This document shows, piece after piece, positions 5,393 through 8,103 of a stretch of 8,103 bases of DNA. Made by a program: the position numbers and the translations under genes. A model generated the notes under the pieces. The model was not told the origin of the DNA, did no database searches, and saw nothing but the letters and a program-made list of their open reading frames with translations. The number at the start of each line of letters is the position of its first letter. Positions within the stretch are counted from its first letter, which is position 1. Source of the stretch: Devosia sp. (GTDB lineage: Bacteria > Pseudomonadota > Alphaproteobacteria > Rhizobiales > Devosiaceae); assembly GCA_016793415.1 (NCBI GenBank), contig JAEUMC010000231.1:1-8103 (forward strand), given 5' to 3'.

Positions 5393-6739
5393 ATGTCGTT
5401 GTCAAACCATAGTGCCGTCGCGCCGGTCACCCGGCGCCGTCTGTTGACAATGTCCGCCGCGCTGCTGGCCGGCACCGCACTCGCCGCAACTGCCGGGCGG
5501 GCTTTCGCGCAGGGTGGGGCGACGCTGCAGTTCTGGAAGATGCCGAACATGGCGGCCGAGAACGAGAACGCCTATTGGGCGACCGCCGTCGCTGGGTTCA
5601 AGGAAGCGAGCGGCAACAGCGTCGAACACCTCTTGGTGCCATGGGCCGAGTTCCTCGCCAAATACACCGCCGCCTTCGTGTCCGGCACGGCGCCCGACGT
5701 TTCCTACCAGGTGACCAACACTCTCAACCAGTTCGGCGGCAACGGCCTGCTCGCCGACCTGCGGGCGATCGATCCGGCCCTCGATACCAGCGCCATCAAT
5801 CAGGCGATGATCGAGTCCGCCACCCAGGATGGCAAGCTCTACGGCTACCCCTACATTTCGAGCCGCTTCGTGCTCGCCCTCAACGAGGCGGTCTGGGAGA
5901 AGGCCGGCAAGCCGGCGTTGCCGACGACCTATGACGAACTGCTCAAGTTCGCGAAGCAACTGACCTTCGACGAAGCCGGCAAGCCGCTCGGCGATCCCTC
6001 GTTCGACAAGTCCAAGGTCGCCATCTACGGCATGGCCTGGCCCGGCTCATACGAGGTGGTGATCAACTACATCTGGAACGTGCTGTTCTCCTACGGCGTC
6101 ACGCCGTTCAGCGCCGACATGAAGGATGTGGGCTTCGACACCCCCGAGGGGCGCGCCGCGCTCGAGCACCTCAAGGCCCTGCAGGACAGTGGCGCCGCCA
6201 CGCCCCTCACCCTCTACGCCGACGCGACGCAGTGGGCCGAACTGCTGCCGGCCGGCAAGGTGGGGCTGCAATGGGTGGAAGCCAACGTACAGCAGTTCGT
6301 CAAATTCCCCGACGCCAGGCTACAGGTGATGGAGCCGCCGGCGGGGCCGGCAGGCGCCTTCGTTTCGGGCGCGGCGGGCTACCTCGTCATCGCCGAGGCC
6401 AGCGCCAACAAGCCGGCGGCGCTTGATTTCATCAAGTACGTGACCTCGGGCGCTCCCTACGACGACTACATCGCCCAGTCGCTGCTGTTCCCGGTCAGCA
6501 CCACGGCCGATGCTGCCGCCATGTATGGCAAGGTGAGCGAAAAGCGTGCCTACGACTTCCTCGCGGCCGCCTTGCCGCAGACCAAGTCGATGCTGTTCCC
6601 GGCCGCCCTGCCGTACAACGGCTACGAGTACCTGGTGGGCGAGATCAACAACTACCTGAGCGGTCAGAAGTCGCTGGATCAGGTGATCTCCGACGCCAGG
6701 CAGCAGACCGCTACGCTCGCTGCCAACGCCGGGCTCTAG
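5393..6739 (+). CDS. Sugar ABC transporter substrate-binding protein (family 1, UgpB/MalE-like), Tat-exported
   Basis: The protein has 448 residues, typical for family 1 solute-binding proteins. I start at ATG 5393 because GGAGG (5381-5385) sits seven bases upstream; an earlier TTG would begin inside the -35 box. The N-terminus carries a twin-arginine signal, TRRRLLT (13-19), followed by an Ala/Leu-rich stretch and a likely cleavage site AFA|QG after residue 39. It should therefore be folded in the cytoplasm and exported by Tat to the periplasm. The mature part begins LQFWKMP, followed by a GFKEASGN segment and a PWAEFLAKYTAAFVSGTAPD stretch. This is the usual family pattern in which a helix (FxxKY..AxxSGxxPDV) follows the first strand. 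Many Trp and Tyr residues suit carbohydrate stacking. It is the first gene of the operon, with the permease ATG six bases after its stop. The exact sugar cannot be read from sequence. Confidence 0.93.
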   Translation: MSLSNHSAVAPVTRRRLLTMSAALLAGTALAATAGRAFAQGGATLQFWKMPNMAAENENAYWATAVAGFKEASGNSVEHLLVPWAEFLAKYTAAFVSGTAPDVSYQVTNTLNQFGGNGLLADLRAIDPALDTSAINQAMIESATQDGKLYGYPYISSRFVLALNEAVWEKAGKPALPTTYDELLKFAKQLTFDEAGKPLGDPSFDKSKVAIYGMAWPGSYEVVINYIWNVLFSYGVTPFSADMKDVGFDTPEGRAALEHLKALQDSGAATPLTLYADATQWAELLPAGKVGLQWVEANVQQFVKFPDARLQVMEPPAGPAGAFVSGAAGYLVIAEASANKPAALDFIKYVTSGAPYDDYIAQSLLFPVSTTADAAAMYGKVSEKRAYDFLAAALPQTKSMLFPAALPYNGYEYLVGEINNYLSGQKSLDQVISDARQQTATLAANAGL

Positions 6740-6745
6740 CTCCTC

Positions 6746-7630
6746 ATGCAGGCGATCAAGGCACAGGCGAGGGCGGAGTTCATCTCCGCTCTCGCCTTCC
6801 TCACCCCGAAAGTCGGATTGTTCTGCGCCTTCGTCGTGGTGCCGTTCCTCTACACCTTCTACCTGATGCTGTTTCAGGGTGGCCTGATCGGCAAATTCAG
6901 GTTCGTGGGCCTCGGGAACTTCGGCGCGCTGCTCGACGACGGGCTGTTGCGCTCGACCGTCGTCAACACGCTGCTGTTCATGGCCGTCAACATCCCCGTC
7001 ACCGTGGGCCTGTCGCTCGGCGTCGGCATCCTGCTCGCCCGACAGGTGAAGTTCCGCGGCGTCTATCGCTCGCTGATCTATGTGCCGTCATTGCTCTCGG
7101 TATCGGCGACCGGCCTCGTCTGGAAGATCATGCTGGATCGCGACGCCGGCCCGCTCTACGGCTTGTTCAAGCACTATCTCGGTCTCGAGCTCAGCTATCT
7201 GCAGTCCGGCACGGTGGCGCTCGTCACCGTGGCGCTGATCAGCGCCTGGGCGTCCGTAGGTTTTTATAGCCTGATCTTCCTCGCCGGCCTCAACGGCATC
7301 CCGCGGGAACTCTATGAGGCGGGTACCGTCGACGGCATCAGCCCGCGCGGCGCCTTCTGGCACATCACGCTGCCGCTGCTGAAACCGGTGCTGCAACTGG
7401 TGCTGATCCTCACCTCGATCAGCGCCATCCAGGTCTTCGACATCATCTTCGTCCTCACCCAGGGCGGCCCCGGCACCTCGACCTATACGGTGATGTGGTA
7501 CATCTACAAATCCGTCTTCGGCGGTGGTTCGGTCGGCTATGCGGCCACCATCAGTGTCGCCGTGATGGTGTTCTCCATCCTTCTCGCCGGCGCCATCGTC
7601 CTGTTCACCCGCAGCCGGGAGGCGAGGTGA
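6746..7630 (+). CDS. Sugar ABC transporter permease, MalF/UgpA type
   Basis: This 294-residue inner-membrane protein has about six predicted helices (roughly 23-43, 72-98, 109-128, 156-180, 215-237 and 266-288). The cytoplasmic EAA loop between helices four and five reads YEAGTVDGISPRGAFWHITL (190-209) and ends in the usual LP; this loop docks onto the ATPase. Length and helix count fit the UgpA/LacF-like branch, which lacks MalF's large periplasmic insert. The start follows the binding-protein stop by six bases without a recognisable Shine-Dalgarno, so translation probably depends on coupling. The stop overlaps the next start (TGATG at 7628-7632). Together with its partner it forms the sugar channel. 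Confidence 0.94.
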   Translation: MQAIKAQARAEFISALAFLTPKVGLFCAFVVVPFLYTFYLMLFQGGLIGKFRFVGLGNFGALLDDGLLRSTVVNTLLFMAVNIPVTVGLSLGVGILLARQVKFRGVYRSLIYVPSLLSVSATGLVWKIMLDRDAGPLYGLFKHYLGLELSYLQSGTVALVTVALISAWASVGFYSLIFLAGLNGIPRELYEAGTVDGISPRGAFWHITLPLLKPVLQLVLILTSISAIQVFDIIFVLTQGGPGTSTYTVMWYIYKSVFGGGSVGYAATISVAVMVFSILLAGAIVLFTRSREAR

Positions 7631-8103
7631 TGGGGGCCGCCGCCAACGCTCGCCTCAGCCGCCGGCAGATCTGGGCGGCGCTGCGCACCCATACGCTGCT
7701 GCTGCTGGTGGTCCTCGCCTCGGTCGGCCCGGTGCTGTTCGTCGTCGTCGCCTCGTTCCGGCCGATCACCAGCTTCGACTCGCTGGCCGACGGCACGGCG
7801 CCGTTCACCCTCGCCAACTATCTCGGCGTGTTCGCCGACAAGGTATCGATCCAGTGGCTGATCAACTCGATCATCGTCACCGCGGCGGTGACCATCCTGA
7901 CCGTCATCGTCGACATGCTCGCCGGCTACGCCTTCGCCAAGCTGAAGTTCAAAGGCAGCGCCGTGCTGCTGTCGGCGATGCTGGCGACCGTCATGGTGCC
8001 GTTCGCGGTGACGCTCCTGCCCAACTACGTCCTGGTGGCGCGGCTCGGCCTGGTCAACACCTATGCCGGCCTGATCATACCGCTGCTCTCGGCCCCAGTC
8101 GGG
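7630..8103 (+). CDS. Sugar ABC transporter permease, MalG/UgpE type, truncated by window end
   Basis: The frame opens at ATG 7630, overlapping the previous stop by one base, and remains open for 158 codons to the right edge. A GGCGAGG just upstream (7621-7627) could serve as ribosome site. Predicted helices lie at about residues 21-42, 79-103 and 112-134, with a fourth starting near 143. Family hallmarks include WLINSIIVT (76-84), LAGYAFAKLKFKG (97-109) and LLPNYVLVARLGLVNTYAG (129-147), all typical of the MalG half of carbohydrate importers. The EAA loop would come shortly after the window end. It pairs with the upstream permease; the ATPase is not visible. The gene appears intact and is cut only by the window. 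Confidence 0.93.
   Translation, partial: MGAAANARLSRRQIWAALRTHTLLLLVVLASVGPVLFVVVASFRPITSFDSLADGTAPFTLANYLGVFADKVSIQWLINSIIVTAAVTILTVIVDMLAGYAFAKLKFKGSAVLLSAMLATVMVPFAVTLLPNYVLVARLGLVNTYAGLIIPLLSAPVG

Noticed and set aside
1..8103. CRISPR array, tRNA, rRNA or insertion sequence
   Set aside because: I saw no regularly spaced direct repeats, no tRNA cloverleaf, no rRNA segments and no transposase motifs in any frame.

Overview
The window is GC-rich and gene-dense. It carries a Tat-exported binding-protein-dependent sugar ABC transporter and a paired REP-like repeat of the kind common between genes in Hyphomicrobiales-type Alphaproteobacteria. I infer an alphaproteobacterial chromosome, perhaps Devosia or a relative, but nothing here fixes the genus.

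Layout. (1) Positions 1-1571, minus strand: a patatin-like lipid acyl hydrolase with a Ser/Asp dyad and a putative membrane hairpin between the two catalytic residues. Its 3' end lies beyond the left edge. (2) 1572-1794: a divergent intergenic region. (3) 1795-3897, plus strand: a 700-residue protein I do not recognise, with a probable beta-rich, propeller-like N-terminus and a helical C-terminus. (4) 3929-4528 and 4538-4948, both minus and probably one transcription unit: a 136-residue protein with two CxxxC motifs, followed downstream by a 199-residue protein with three predicted membrane helices. They converge on the 700-residue gene. (5) 4949-5392: a non-coding region with two inverted copies of a REP-like double-hairpin element, then a control region with two TATCGATA-centred palindromes 99 bp apart and a consensus -35 box. 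(6) 5393 to the right edge, plus strand: a sugar ABC transporter operon with a substrate-binding protein, a MalF/UgpA-type permease and a MalG/UgpE-type permease cut off at the window end.

The right half is readily explained: the exported binding protein delivers a carbohydrate to a two-permease inner-membrane channel. The ATPase and any catabolic genes would lie beyond the right edge. The palindromes look like operators for a LacI-type repressor.

The left half is the less known part. A lipid hydrolase with its own membrane hairpin, a large unrecognised protein, a small membrane protein and a small Cys-rich protein sit together. I see no nucleotide cyclase, nuclease, toxin-antitoxin pair or mobile element that would place them in a known defence system. 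A shared function is therefore only a hypothesis, to be tested by conserved gene neighbourhood.
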